NCBI GenBank assembly: GCA_026214975.1
Contig: CM047813.1
Span: 29,724,589-29,788,588, forward strand
Direction of reading: 5' to 3'
DNA length: 64,000 nt
DNA from: Gentiana macrophylla
Taxonomy: Eukaryota > Streptophyta > Magnoliopsida > Gentianales > Gentianaceae
Part shown: positions 54,475 to 64,000 of the stretch, piece after piece
Layout of the letters: the number at the start of each line of letters is the position of its first letter
Position numbering within the stretch: position 1 is the first letter of the stretch
Made by a program: the position numbers and the translations under genes
The notes under the pieces: generated by a model
Databases searched by the model: none
Told to the model about the DNA's origin: nothing
What the model saw: the letters and a program-made list of their open reading frames with translations, nothing else

Positions 54475-57035
54475 TTACTCTTCCTCCTGCATCTTCTTGT
54501 TCCATGAGTGTTGTATTAGATCACGTTTTAAGTTTTTCGAAATCACTTTACATTTTAACCCTCGATACCTATCCATGAACCCTCGCAAATCACTTATTCC
54601 ATCACGTTGCACATTTGTTTCCATCATAGGTCTGTCATAAATTTGAGCTTTGGTTGGACGCGTAGGTGTCTCATTTAGGTCAACAGAGACGGTTTCATCT
54701 TCTTCGCGCTCATCTTCCACTATCATGTCGTGCAATATTACACAAGCCATCATTATATAGTAAATATCCTCTCTATCCCACCCACGAGCAGGCCCTCGAA
54801 CAATGGCCCAACGTGCTTGCAAGATCCCGAAAGCTCTTTCTACGTCTTTACGAAATGCCTCTTGCATCCGGGCGAAATATTGTTGCGCTGGATGTTACGG
54901 ATTTTATGTAATGAAAACAAACAAGTAATAATATTTATAAATCCGATTTACCTCAAGTGCAAGGATCGTAGTAAAGAGGTTAATACCGGGTCGATCTTAC
55001 GGGGAACTAACGATTGGTAATCCTAGTCTTTGTTTAACTAACTATGTCATGAAAACTAACCTAAACAGCAAATAAAACTAAACGAGACTGAAAGTAAAGA
55101 TAACACAAATGTAAAATCGACGAAGAATGAATCTAAAGCCGAGGAAAATACGGGTTGCGAACAATTTAAACTACAACTAAACCTAAGATGCAATAAGAAG
55201 ATTTGATTAAACTAAACAATTCAAGTTTTAAGGGATTAAATTCAAATTATAACGGACAAACGAGCGATTGATCCACCTATCCTAACATGTATCAACTCCT
55301 ATCTCGATTATATTGTGTTTTCTAACCAAGTTGTGATTTCACCTTGTCTAAAACATGAACCCTAATTTCTTAGATATTCCACCTATTAATCTATATCTTT
55401 CGATTTAAAGATTAATGACTTTACTAATTAAAGGTGTAAACTTTAACGTTTGTAACCTAGAAATCTAACCTATTAACTCTCGTTATATAGATTAAACATC
55501 TATTCCTTATCACGATGATCTACTGTTTATATGACTTTCATCAACATAAAACAATCAAACATGCACATCTTTCGATATAATTGCAATTAACAATATAAAA
55601 CATGATAAAGGAAACAACTTTAGATAAAAACTCACAATATAATCGAAGAAACGGAATCAAAACGTGCTGGATAGGCTTCACAATGCTCGTTTGATGAAGG
55701 CTTAGCCTCTAAGCATCCTCTTGCAACTCGAAATTGTAGAAGAAAAGTACATAAAAACTACTAATTTTAACCTAGAATTTGAATCATAAAAACTGGAATA
55801 AAAAGTGTAAAAACGCAGCCTAAAGCCGCCCCTAGGTTTAGGGTTTTTATTAATGAGTATATGGTATCTTTCATGTGGAAAAACAGCTAGTATTTATAGG
55901 AAACAAAGTCGGTTTGGGCAAAGTCGGCGTATGGACGCCCGTCCGGAATGTTGGACGCCCGTCCACTCTGCTTGAAATCTTCGAATCGGGCCGAGTCATG
56001 ATCAGACGCCCGTCCTATGTTAAATTGGACGCTCGTCCACTCAAAATCTGAACATCCTGAACCAAATTCCCTCTCCTGGACGCTCGTCCATATCCTCGAC
56101 GCCGCCGTCCACTCGGCGCTTGATTCAAGCTTCGGGCGCCACCCGTGATTGACTTAATCTTGATTTTCCCATACTTATCTCTTTTTGATCAATCCCAATC
56201 ATCATTATCTCTTCTATTATCAATGTAATTCGACTCTTATCTCTTTTTTGACCATCATTTGAGCATCAAACACGTACCTATAACACATCAAAACATCGCA
56301 AAACGTAATAATATTCAAATAAACATGAAATCAACAATAAAACACATAAATTAACCAATTTTGTGATTAAACCGTTTAAAAACTCATTTGCTCAATAAAT
56401 CCATTAAACACTCATTTCTTATGCAAATTATACAAATATGAGGGAAATTATCATAAAATATATCAATATAAATCGTATAACTTCACCCTTAACACTGGAG
56501 TACCGGGATTAGATATTGTCTTCACAAAAGTGGCCCACTCAGGGTATATGCCATCAACTAAATAATAGCCATGACCATAATGTCTTCCATTAACCACATA
56601 GTCAACTTCTGGACTTTTACCCAAACATACATCATCAAACAATGGGGACTTTGCTAAAACATTGAGATCATTCAGGGATCCGGGAAGTCCAAAGAATGCA
56701 TGCCAGATCCAGGTATCGTAAGATGCAACTGCCTCAAGAATTATTGTCGTGCGTCCTTTATATCCACCGCCATCCTTTTGGACATGCATTCCACCGCCAG
56801 TGCATACAATCCAGGCTACCTATCATCCCGGGAAACCCTCTTTCTTCGGCTTTGGCCAACAACCGATGCAAGTCACCTGCGTTTGGATGACGCAGATACT
56901 CTTCTCCATATACCTCATATATAGATCGAGTGAACTTCTTCAATATCTCTATGCTCGTTGACTCAGCTATGGCCCAAGTGTCATCAAAAAGATCTGCAAC
57001 TGTGCCGTATGCTAGTTGCCTTATAGCAACTATAG
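54475..57035 (-). pseudogene. PIF/Harbinger DDE transposase, split by an LTR
   Basis: From the minus strand: LAYGTVADLFDDTWAIAEST, IEILKKFTRSIYEVYGEEYL, GFPGMIGSLDCMHWRW (first catalytic Asp), a frame slip, TTIILEAVASYDTWIWHAFF, GLPGSLNDLNVLAKSPLFDD (second Asp), YYLVDGIYPEWATFVKTISN, then the LTR (56494-54893), then FRKDVERAFGILQARWAIVR, ACVILHDMIVEDER, ending at 54475. The N-terminal helix-turn-helix part is missing before about 57035. The LTR and its 5-bp duplication lie exactly between the two halves and the frame on either side is compatible, so the gene was continuous at that point before insertion. Confidence 0.9.
54893..56494 (-). mobile_element. Solo Gypsy LTR (Athila/Tat-like), 1602 bp, TSD CTGGA
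   Basis: CTGGA occurs at 54888-54892 and 56495-56499. Between them the sequence runs TGTTACGG...CCTTAACA; on the minus strand it starts TGTTAAGGGTGAAGTTATACG, comparable to the Gypsy LTR start TGTTCTCGGTGAAATTTATGG. It also carries the same GGACGGGCGTCC-type motif clusters (55930-56150) and a TATAAATACTAGC promoter-like box near 55895. It is a related but distinct LTR family. No internal region is present. Confidence 0.9.
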
Positions 57036-57359
57036 TAAGCCCATTCTAGAGATATTCTTTCTTGCTTTTGTCAGAATAGAATAACCATTTTGGCCAAATG
57101 TAAAATAATTGTAACAAAGTAGACAGTTTTTTTTTATAGAATATCTATGCCCTTGTCTATTTTGAGAGATCTCATGAGACAATACTTTCTAAAAAAAACA
57201 CAACACCCTTTTTTTCGGAAAAAAATCTCAGAAACCTAAGTATCCTCCACTTATCTTTCTCCACGTCAACATCAACAATCAAAAGGTTTCTCCCCCAATC
57301 ACCATTAGGGTTGCGCTAAGTTTTTTTTTTTTTTTTTTTTTTTGAAAGTAGGGATGCTC

Positions 57360-57486
57360 TAAGTTAGTAACCAAATGCTCTACACACAAACTTTACATTC
57401 GATTGAAGAAGAGAAAAGAATCAAGTCAAATATTGAGCATTGTCTTACTTTGGAGAATGAATATTGAAGGTTAGAGGTAAAGTTAA
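57360..57486. other. Spacer between Harbinger element and LINE fragment
   Basis: Short, AT-rich, nothing recognised. Confidence 0.4.
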
Positions 57487-58017
57487 TTGATTGGATGGTG
57501 TGGATAGGAGGAACACATCATATTTTCACCATAAGGCAAGCTCCCAAAAGGCTAGAAATGCGATTGATAGGCTAATTGACTTGGATGGCACTATATGGGA
57601 TGACCGGGCGAACATACACCACTACTTACAAGAGGTTATTTTTAACAACATTTTTTACACAGTAATGGACTAATTAAAACAGATTGAAAAAACTAAAATT
57701 TTGACGCATTAGTCCTACAGTTGTTGCAAGGCTTTCCCAGCCTTTTTGCTTTGGAAGAAATCGCTCAAGCGCTTAGTCATATGTCAGGTAGAATGACGCC
57801 CGGCCCGAAGGTCTTTACAAGATTTTTCTCCAAAAATTTTACTACTTGTTGGGACCCTCTATCACCAAGACTATTCTTGATTGGATGAATGATGAAGAGT
57901 CCATGGAGGCTTTCAATCAAACATACATAGTCCTAATCCCAAAAGTAAATGATGCATGTACTATAATAGAATTTCATCCCGTGAATCTATTGATAAGGAT
58001 CAACAAGGTTAAAAAGT
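57487..58017 (+). pseudogene. LINE (L1-type) reverse transcriptase fragment
   Basis: The frame reads GVDRRNTSYFHHKASSQKAR then LIDLDGTIWDD, matching the D-x-N-T-x-F-F-H-x-K-A...R-x-x-N-x-I step before the RT domain of plant L1 LINEs. After slips come LFALEEIAQALSHMSGRMTP, G-P-x-x-FTRFFSKNFTT, and, in another frame, NQTYIVLIPKVNDA followed by EFHPVNLL, the N-T-x-I-x-L-I-P-K ... F-R-P-I-S-L step. Only the first third of the RT is left. Confidence 0.85.
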
Positions 58018-59146
58018 GAGGAGGGGGCCAATGGTTCTTTACCAAACACTTCAACTTAAGTTCTCCTTAAAATAATGTGTACAAATGTTCTAACCTTCAA
58101 TCAATGTATGAGAGGAATTCAAGAGTGGCCTGCAAGTGCAATACACACAAAAGTGTTAAGGGTCCCGGAGCTTGCCTCCGGAGGGGGGAGGGGGGAGGGG
58201 GGAGGAACACTCTGACGTTCAAGTCAATAATTGAATAGAGGAATTTTTATTTTAAACAGTAAGCGGGAGTATGAAGCAAGCATATGTTGTGCATACCTTG
58301 ATGATGATCCTCTATAGTGTGTCATCATGGATGATGGTTATTGCGCAATAATATTGTGGTAAAAAAATGCGTTTATGATTGGGGAGTCAGTCATGGTGCA
58401 ATTCTCGGAGCCATCATTGCAGCAGTTAATGTTATGGAGTAATTTTTGTGTGATGTCCGGAATGTTGTCATTAATGGTATGTAACCGTTGTATGAGGTCA
58501 GGAACAACCTATATAGTTTTGACTGTAAATGACCTATGTGACATGCACGACGTCGGCAATAAGAGATCATAGACGTCTTGCATCATGTCGGCTATGAAGA
58601 CAAAGGGTGCCATACGCCATGTTGGTTGATTAATATAAGAACGACATGTCGACTAGAGCATGATATCGAAATTGAGTCACGCCGTATATTGATATGACAT
58701 TTATCACTTCGATGTGAGGCATACGATAAGTCACCCATATATCGATGAAACATTTCACTCACGTCATTATCATTAGTGCTATAGTTATAAAATAATGGTA
58801 ACATGTGAAATTGTTAATAAGATAGTGAAAATAACAATAAATACTCTGTTAATAATATAAAATGATTTATAAGTTTTAATAATACCGGATCTTTATTTAC
58901 CGACGAAGAAGTTACGTTAATATACGGAATAAATATGAAAAAGGAAAGACTCTCAAACGAAAAAGCAAAAAGGAAAAGGAAAGAGAATTTAAAAAATAAA
59001 TAAATAATAAAAACAAGGAAAGACAAAAATCAGACCATTTTGGTCGTCACTAATAAGTACTAACGCTCACTCACGGCGGCACACGTAGCTGCCGTGTAAA
59101 ACGACCTCACTACCCCCAGCTATCAGAACCTTTCTTCTCGCTTCAT
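58018..59146. other. Intergenic region before the MGSVCC gene
   Basis: Contains a G-rich tract (58181-58205). The rest shows no gene. 58960-59030 is A-rich. The last 100 bp upstream of the TATA-like run is GC-richer (GGCGGCACACGTAGC) and probably promoter; CACACGTAGC and CACGTT-like motifs are present. Confidence 0.4.
58181..58205 (+). repeat. G-quadruplex-prone tract
   Basis: Three consecutive GGGGGGA repeats followed by GG, giving at least three G6 runs with single-A loops and a fourth shorter run. Confidence 0.7.
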
Positions 59147-59160
59147 ACATATATATATAT
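59147..59160 (+). promoter_or_regulatory. TATA-like run of the MGSVCC gene
   Basis: ATACATATATATATAT precedes a sequence with a typical plant leader (CACACAATCAGACACCTACT...). Transcription would start at about 59180-59190. The first exon ends at 59251 before GTAAGTTTG. Confidence 0.5.
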
Positions 59161-60373
59161 GCCACATACACACAATCAGACACCTACTCCTCTTTTCTGG
59201 AAAAACCCTCTTGCAGCTGACTAATAGCAAGGAGACACGTTCAACGATCATGTAAGTTTGCTATTTGATTTCCATTTCAAGAGAAAATCCATATATCGAT
59301 TTGGATATAAGTTTGTCTGCTTCGAAATTTGCCAAGTAATTAACCTGATCTTGTGATGGTTTTATGGATAAGTCGAATGTCATGAGCCTGAAATGGTGGC
59401 GGCTTATTTACTTAATTGGAGATGTCTGTGTGTTGGGGTATGCTTATTTGGAGAGAACGTTTTGGATGCTATTTCTGATGAAATTAGTGTTTTAGAGGCT
59501 TTAATTTCGGATCTTCTTAACTTTCCTTTGCCGGATTCTTCTTATTTCAACGTTTTCGTGACTTTCACCCACTCATAAAGCTCAGTCTTCTCCTGCAAAC
59601 TAGCAGGGTTGCTTTGTTTTTGTTTTTGTTTTTATATTCCCCATATTTTTCCCAGTACAAGTGTTTATCTGTTGCGTGTCTTTATTGGTTTGATATATGG
59701 TTTTGTTGTTTCTTTCTTAGTGAACAGCAATATATATCCCACCTAAATTATTTTCGTTGGTGATTATCGGTTTTTTCTCTCTTTTTTTTGAATCGATGGG
59801 GAAATGAAGAAGCTATTCCCTTGTTTAGACTTTTTTGATAATATACTCTTTCTCTGTCTTAATTGGTGTGAAGCATTCGGGTTGTAAACTATGAGGATGT
59901 GCATAAGTTGGGTGTTTGCTGGATTATCAACTGGCACAGTAGTCAGTTTATGGTTGGTCTTTTTCCATCTCCATTTTGTTGTCTTTATATTCCATGTATA
60001 GGAATCCTTCCAACCTTCGAAGTCAAAAGGCAAACGTTCTTTTCTTGGTGTATTGTGCTGGTACTGGTTGGTTTTCTTGTGTGTCCTTCATGATAACCTG
60101 CTTCCTTGGTTTGGTTTCAACCTGTAAATCGAACCGCTATCCATATCTATGTAACTGTGTTAAAATAATAACTTTATATAGAAGATGCATCTTGATTAGT
60201 TTGTACTTCATCATTCAACCATCCTTCCCTATGTTTTGCCTGTTATTCTAGTGCTAAACTGACCACTCAGTTATGTTGTGTAGCTGTTGAAGTTATTTTG
60301 ATTGTCAATGTTCTTCAGATGACTTCCAGGCACAGCCTTGTACTGTAGTCTAGCTTTTGTGCACTCCAGCAGT
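59161..60373 (+). other. 5' untranslated exons and first intron of the MGSVCC gene, with a uORF
   Basis: A leader exon (about 59185-59251) is followed by an intron from GTAAGT (59252) to TTCTTCAG (60318). The second exon starts at 60319 with a nine-codon upstream reading frame, ATG at 60319 to TAG at 60346-60348, 25 bp before the main ATG. The intron has an open stretch at 59393-59578 with no domain. Confidence 0.55.
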
Positions 60374-60698
60374 ATGGGATCCGTCTGCTGCGTTGCTTCT
60401 AAAGACAGTTCAGTGACAAATGGGCCTACCAACGAAGTGTTGCATCGAAACATACGACATTCCCCATCATGGAATATCAGGCGGGATACTAGGGTGCGTG
60501 TAGTTGAGGATGAGTCTTCCCTGTATTGGACATCTAGTGGTGTTCCTCGCAACCAACGGGAGGTTAAATCTGGACCAGCAGTCGAAACTGCACTTGCATC
60601 TTTACAGGGAAGTCCAATGGAAAACTCCCAATTGCCTGTTATCCAGAAGTCTCCAGTAGCTGAGTTGAGTGCAGGGTCTATGGGGCTCCGATTGTCAG
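60374..60698 (+). CDS. First coding exon of a plant MGSVCC-type protein (putative RING-family member), partial
   Basis: ATG at 60374 opens MGSVCCVASKDSSVTNG, EVLHRNIRHSPSWNIRRDTR and QGSPMENSQLPVIQKSP, and the exon ends before GTAATA at 60699 (108 codons plus one base). The MGSVCCVA start, the LHRN-x-R-x-SP-x-W block and GSP...QKSP are familiar from a plant family of large uncharacterised proteins often carrying a C-terminal RING finger. That link is from memory of the family and not proven here. Gly2 with Cys5 and Cys6 suggests N-myristoylation plus palmitoylation, hence membrane attachment. Upstream in-frame codons (from 60338) are open, but MGSV is the conserved start. Later exons are not found before the Copia element. 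Confidence 0.65.
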
Positions 60699-60827
60699 GT
60701 AATAATATTCATAGCTACTCATTATTAATCGGTGATAATTCTGTATGCTTTATTCAACTCAAATATGGATCTTGGATATTAGGCATCTCTCCTGATGAGC
60801 ATCATTTGCGTCTGACATTTTTTCGCG

Positions 60828-60865
60828 GAGGGGGTGGGGGTGGGGGTGAGAGTGGGAGGGGGGTT
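60828..60865 (+). repeat. G-rich intronic tract (quadruplex-prone)
   Basis: Four or more runs of five to six G separated by T or GA (GGGGGTGGGGGTGGGGGTGA) about 130 bp downstream of the splice donor at 60699. Confidence 0.7.
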
Positions 60866-61421
60866 TGGAGATTTTGGATTCTTTAGTCTTTTCAATTGAC
60901 CGAGTATGTTTGAGCCCTTACATGGAAGCATAGGGAGACAAATCCACAGCATGGATTGAAGACTAAAGCAAGGAGTTGATTGGCACTAAAAGAAACCTTC
61001 AATCTTGGTTTACTTGTTTATCATGGTAGACCAGCCAGAAAGAGATTGGCGATTTTCATTGCTGTTACTTCGCTGCCAATAGCAAAAATGCAGTTATTGG
61101 CCAACATATAGGCATAACCAAAAAGTGGATTTTTTTATGCATAAACTATGAGAGAAAAACTGAACGATTACAGCTGTTGGCTTATGTTTAGTGAACTGTG
61201 CAACATAGGCGGTGTTGTCACATTGGAATTGTCTGAGAATGAGTCTTGATTACTTGCTGAGAGTGGCTGGATGATTTTTAATTCTGTGAACTTAAATCGA
61301 ATGATACGATCCCTCTGTCACCCCAGAAAAATTTTAAGGATGGATTTTTTGTTTTGACTTTGTTTGTTTATTTTTATTTTTTATTTTGTTGTGGATTGTC
61401 TTCCCCCTAACGAATGTGATT
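60866..61421. other. Presumed intron sequence
   Basis: T-rich, intron-like DNA without a recognisable exon of the MGSVCC gene. Confidence 0.4.
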
Positions 61422-61866
61422 TGTTAGTATATGTATACATTAGATGAGTTTGTCGAAGTCCGAGAGCAGCATCAATGGTTTAGCACTTGCATTTCTTGTG
61501 GGAAACATCCACAATCGATTGATATGTTTTCATCTTAAGTTTGACCTGCTGAATTCTAGTCGATTCACTACTGTCTGTGTGATCCTATTCTGCTTGTCGT
61601 GTACTTCTGTATTTATTATTTTTCCTGTTCTGTCAGGCCCTCTGATAGAATTCAGAAGTCATGTACTTGTGTATTTTATCATTTTTTTCCTGTTCTATCC
61701 AATCCTCTCCTAAAGGTCTGAAGTCTTACTAGCCGTTGGGAGTATTGACAGTTGACTTTTTTGTAAACTAGCTGCTGTAAAAAAGTTTAAATGCCCTGTC
61801 TTTTGCTTGTAATAAGCAGAATGAATTTACACCTTTTCATCTCAATAAGAAATCTTCTTTCTTACA
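61422..61866 (+). repeat. 5' LTR of a Copia element (start tentative)
   Basis: The end is well placed: TTTCTTACA at 61866 is followed at once by the primer-binding site TGGTATCAAAAC (61867-61878, initiator Met-tRNA type). The start TGTTAGTATATG at 61422 is the best TG candidate and gives a 445-bp LTR. AATAAGAAATC near 61843 is its polyadenylation-like region. The left boundary could lie elsewhere. Confidence 0.55.
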
Positions 61867-64000
61867 TGGTATCAAAACTTTAGGCTCGTCTCGTTCTGGG
61901 CATTCTGATCGGAATCTGACTTTATGGATGGGTCATCCCCGACAAGCTCTTTTTGCGATGTTTCCCTCTGAAACTCCAACGGTCACCGGAGAGTCGCAAA
62001 ATATCCAAGCTGCTTATAGACTAATTGGAAAAAATTACTTGACATGGTCTCAGTTCGTCAGAACCTTCCTGAAGGTAGAGGCAAACTGAGTCATCTAATG
62101 GGAACAGGTCCCTCTCAAGATGACCCTTGCAGCCTGGGATGAGCAAGACCTATTCCAATTTTAAGTATGCAGCCCTGATTTACAAGCACTAAGCAGCAGG
62201 GAAATCGATCCATCAATGAATACTCTAGCCTCCTGCGGGGAATGTGGCAACTGTGGCAGGAGCTGGATCATTACCAATGTTTCCAAATGCAAAACAGTGA
62301 GGATGCAATGATTGTAAGAAGAGTTTTTGAGAAAGAAAAAATCATTAGGATGCAATGATTCTAAGAGAAGTTTTTGAGAAAGACAAAATCATTCTTTCCT
62401 AGCTGGGCTGAATCAGGAGTATGATCCTGTCAGGGTCCAGATTTTAGGCAAAGATGATCTTCCTACTTTAAATGAGACAATCTCAATCATAAAAGCTGAA
62501 GAAGGCGGAAGAGGTGTCATAATGGATGTCTCTGTTGATGAGAGTTCAACACAAATAACAAAAAATGTCAAGGCAAGCAACTTCAAGAGCAGTGAGCTAA
62601 AGGAAATTATAAAAAGAATTCTTCATATCAGAGGAATAATTCTAAACCTACTAAGAAGGATTCCTTATTTTGCTCCTTCCGTAAAAGGAATCGCCATACA
62701 AGAGAAACATGTTGGAAACTCCATGGGAAACCCGGCAAAGGGAACAATGAAACAACAATCCACATAGTCAAAGGCATTGTTAATAACCTGAAGTCTGGAA
62801 CTCAGAATCAGAATCAAAATATGACTCTTGGCCCTTCTGAGATTGAAAAGTTGAGGAAGTTTATTGAAAACTTAGAAAATCCATCCACTTCCCTTGCCTT
62901 TTCAGGCATGGCTTCTCTTAAAACAATGAAAGAAGGATCAGCAGCTTGGGTCATTGACTCCGGTGCCACAGATCATATAACCTCATATGTTGAAGGCCTT
63001 ACCTACTATAAACCATGCCCAAGCAACAACATGATCATTGTTGCTGATGGATCTTCCATCACAGTAGCTGAAATAGGAGATTTTGTATTAAACAGTAATT
63101 TAATGTTAAAGGATGTGTTGCATGTTCCTAAGTTATCTACTAATCTCTCTTCTATTCAGAAACTAACAAGAGATTCCAAGTGTTCTGTTGTTTTTTCTCC
63201 TAATTATTGTGTGATTAAGGAGCAAACAACGAAGAAGAGGATTGGGCTTGCTAGGTCTAAAAAAAGTCTTTATTACCTGATGGACCATGATGTTTACAAT
63301 AAGAACGTCATGTCTCTGTCTACTTCTTTCTTATCAAAGGCTAATTTTGATAAGATATGGATATATCACCGTAGACATCCCTCTTTTACTGTGTTAAAGC
63401 AAATGTTTCCTATGTTATTTAAGGCTGCCGATATTGTAAAATTACTTTGTAATGAATGTAAATTTGCTAAACACCAGAGGGCATCTTAACCTATCCAAAG
63501 TAATAAACATTCCAGTCTTTTTGTTTTAGTTCACAATGATATATGGGGTTCTACTATGCCTAATGTCAACGAGGGTCATTGGTTTATGTCTTCATGGAGT
63601 ATTGTACTAGGACTACTTGGATTTACCTTTTAAAACACAAGTCTGATGTGATTAATATATTTCCTAAATTCTATAATCTTATTTTCACTCAATTTGATGT
63701 GAAAATAAAAGGCTAAGGACAGAAAATGCTAGAGATTACTTCAACAGAGTTCTTTATCCTTGAAGAAATAGAAATTATTCACAAATCCTCTAGTGTCTAC
63801 ACCTCACAACAAAATGGGGTAGCTAAAAGGAAAAATAGACATCTTATGGAAGTTACTAGAACCATGTTTCAAATGAGAGTTCGTGAGAATTATTAAGGGG
63901 AGGTTGTGCTTACTGCTGCTCATCTTATTAGTGGGCTTTCAAACAAGAATCTTGGTAATAGTAGTCCTGTTAATGTTTTATCTAAATTTTCCCCTCCTTT
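61867..64000 (+). pseudogene. Copia gag-pol, 5' part, runs off the window
   Basis: Gag: YRLIGKNYLTWSQFVRTFLK then GKLSHLMGTGPSQDD (about 62013-62120), RSINEYSSLLRG-like, QELDHYQC, FLAGLNQEYDPVRVQILG and LPTLNETISIIKAEEG with stops and slips. A 47-bp duplication lies at about 62298-62390. Protease: AAWVIDSGATDHITS (62941) in an open frame of 222 codons ending at 63487, with LHVPKLSTNLSSIQKLTRDS and the pre-integrase HRRHPSFTVLKQMFP...CNECKFAKHQR. Integrase: LVHNDIWGSTMPN (63526), then PHNKMG-like and KNRH-like traces, heavily slipped. It sits downstream of the MGSVCC exon in the same orientation. Confidence 0.88.

Larger units (their letters stand above)
52484..57359. mobile_element. PIF/Harbinger element, interrupted by a solo LTR
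   Basis: Possible ends: TAA then GGGCAGGTCCAGTGGG at 52484, and, reverse complemented, GAGCATCCCTACTTTC with TAA outside at 57360-57362. TAA targets and GGGCA/GAGCA ends fit PIF/Harbinger, but inverted identity is weak. Inside are the two genes this superfamily carries, an ORF1 with a Myb/trihelix-like and NAM-associated layout (plus strand) and a DDE transposase (minus strand), arranged convergently. Without the LTR the element would be about 3.27 kb, a normal size. Confidence 0.7.

Overview
The window is nuclear DNA from a flowering plant, most likely a eudicot. The evidence is AT-rich DNA, short GT-AG introns and plant-specific genes embedded in a dense mixture of Copia, Gypsy, hAT, Stowaway, PIF/Harbinger, Helitron, LINE and SINE remnants. 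There is no bacterial or organellar character. The species cannot be named from this sequence.

Three host loci stand out. (1) 7529-8105 (+) is a three-exon gene for a 93-residue secreted precursor. Its last 21 residues have the layout of a CASPARIAN STRIP INTEGRITY FACTOR (CIF) tyrosine-sulfated peptide. Its exons are 91, 47 and 144 nt, so it has no long ORF. (2) 47381-51611 (-) is an apparently intact 14-exon gene for PIG-U, the GPI transamidase subunit (460 codons plus stop, all junction phases consistent). (3) About 59185-60698 (+) is the 5' part of a plant gene starting MGSVCC; a Copia element runs off the window end downstream of its first coding exon. A fragment of the vacuolar ATPase subunit F gene (28726-28902) is a pseudogene.

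Layout. 1-3472: a solo LTR inside older sequence that ends in a Helitron 3' terminus. 4138-6336: two tRNA-type SINEs with long target duplications. 7484-8379: the CIF-like gene. 8400-11780: low-complexity DNA and a hAT miniature element. 12158-18745: an inverted-repeat-bounded unit holding two large 16/17-bp minisatellite arrays and an unrecognised minus-strand reading frame. 20163-26942: a run of small elements, including a hAT element inside a MULE-like element inside a Copia LTR. 27915-31165: local tandem duplications and the ATPase pseudogene. 31221-34372: a decayed Rep/helicase Helitron. 35254-46339: a complete Athila/Tat-type Gypsy element flanked by CACAC. 46736-47113: a small inverted-repeat element related to the 12-18 kb unit. 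47381-51611: PIGU. 52484-57359: a PIF/Harbinger element with convergent ORF1 and transposase, the latter split by a 1602-bp solo LTR. 57487-58017: a LINE reverse transcriptase fragment. 59147-64000: the MGSVCC gene and a Copia element.

The host genes do not form a pathway; they are islands in repeat DNA. The candidates for something new are the CIF-like peptide gene and the minisatellite-bearing inverted-repeat unit. Target duplications and inverted ends were read directly from the sequence. Family names rest on recognised protein motifs and were not checked by database search.
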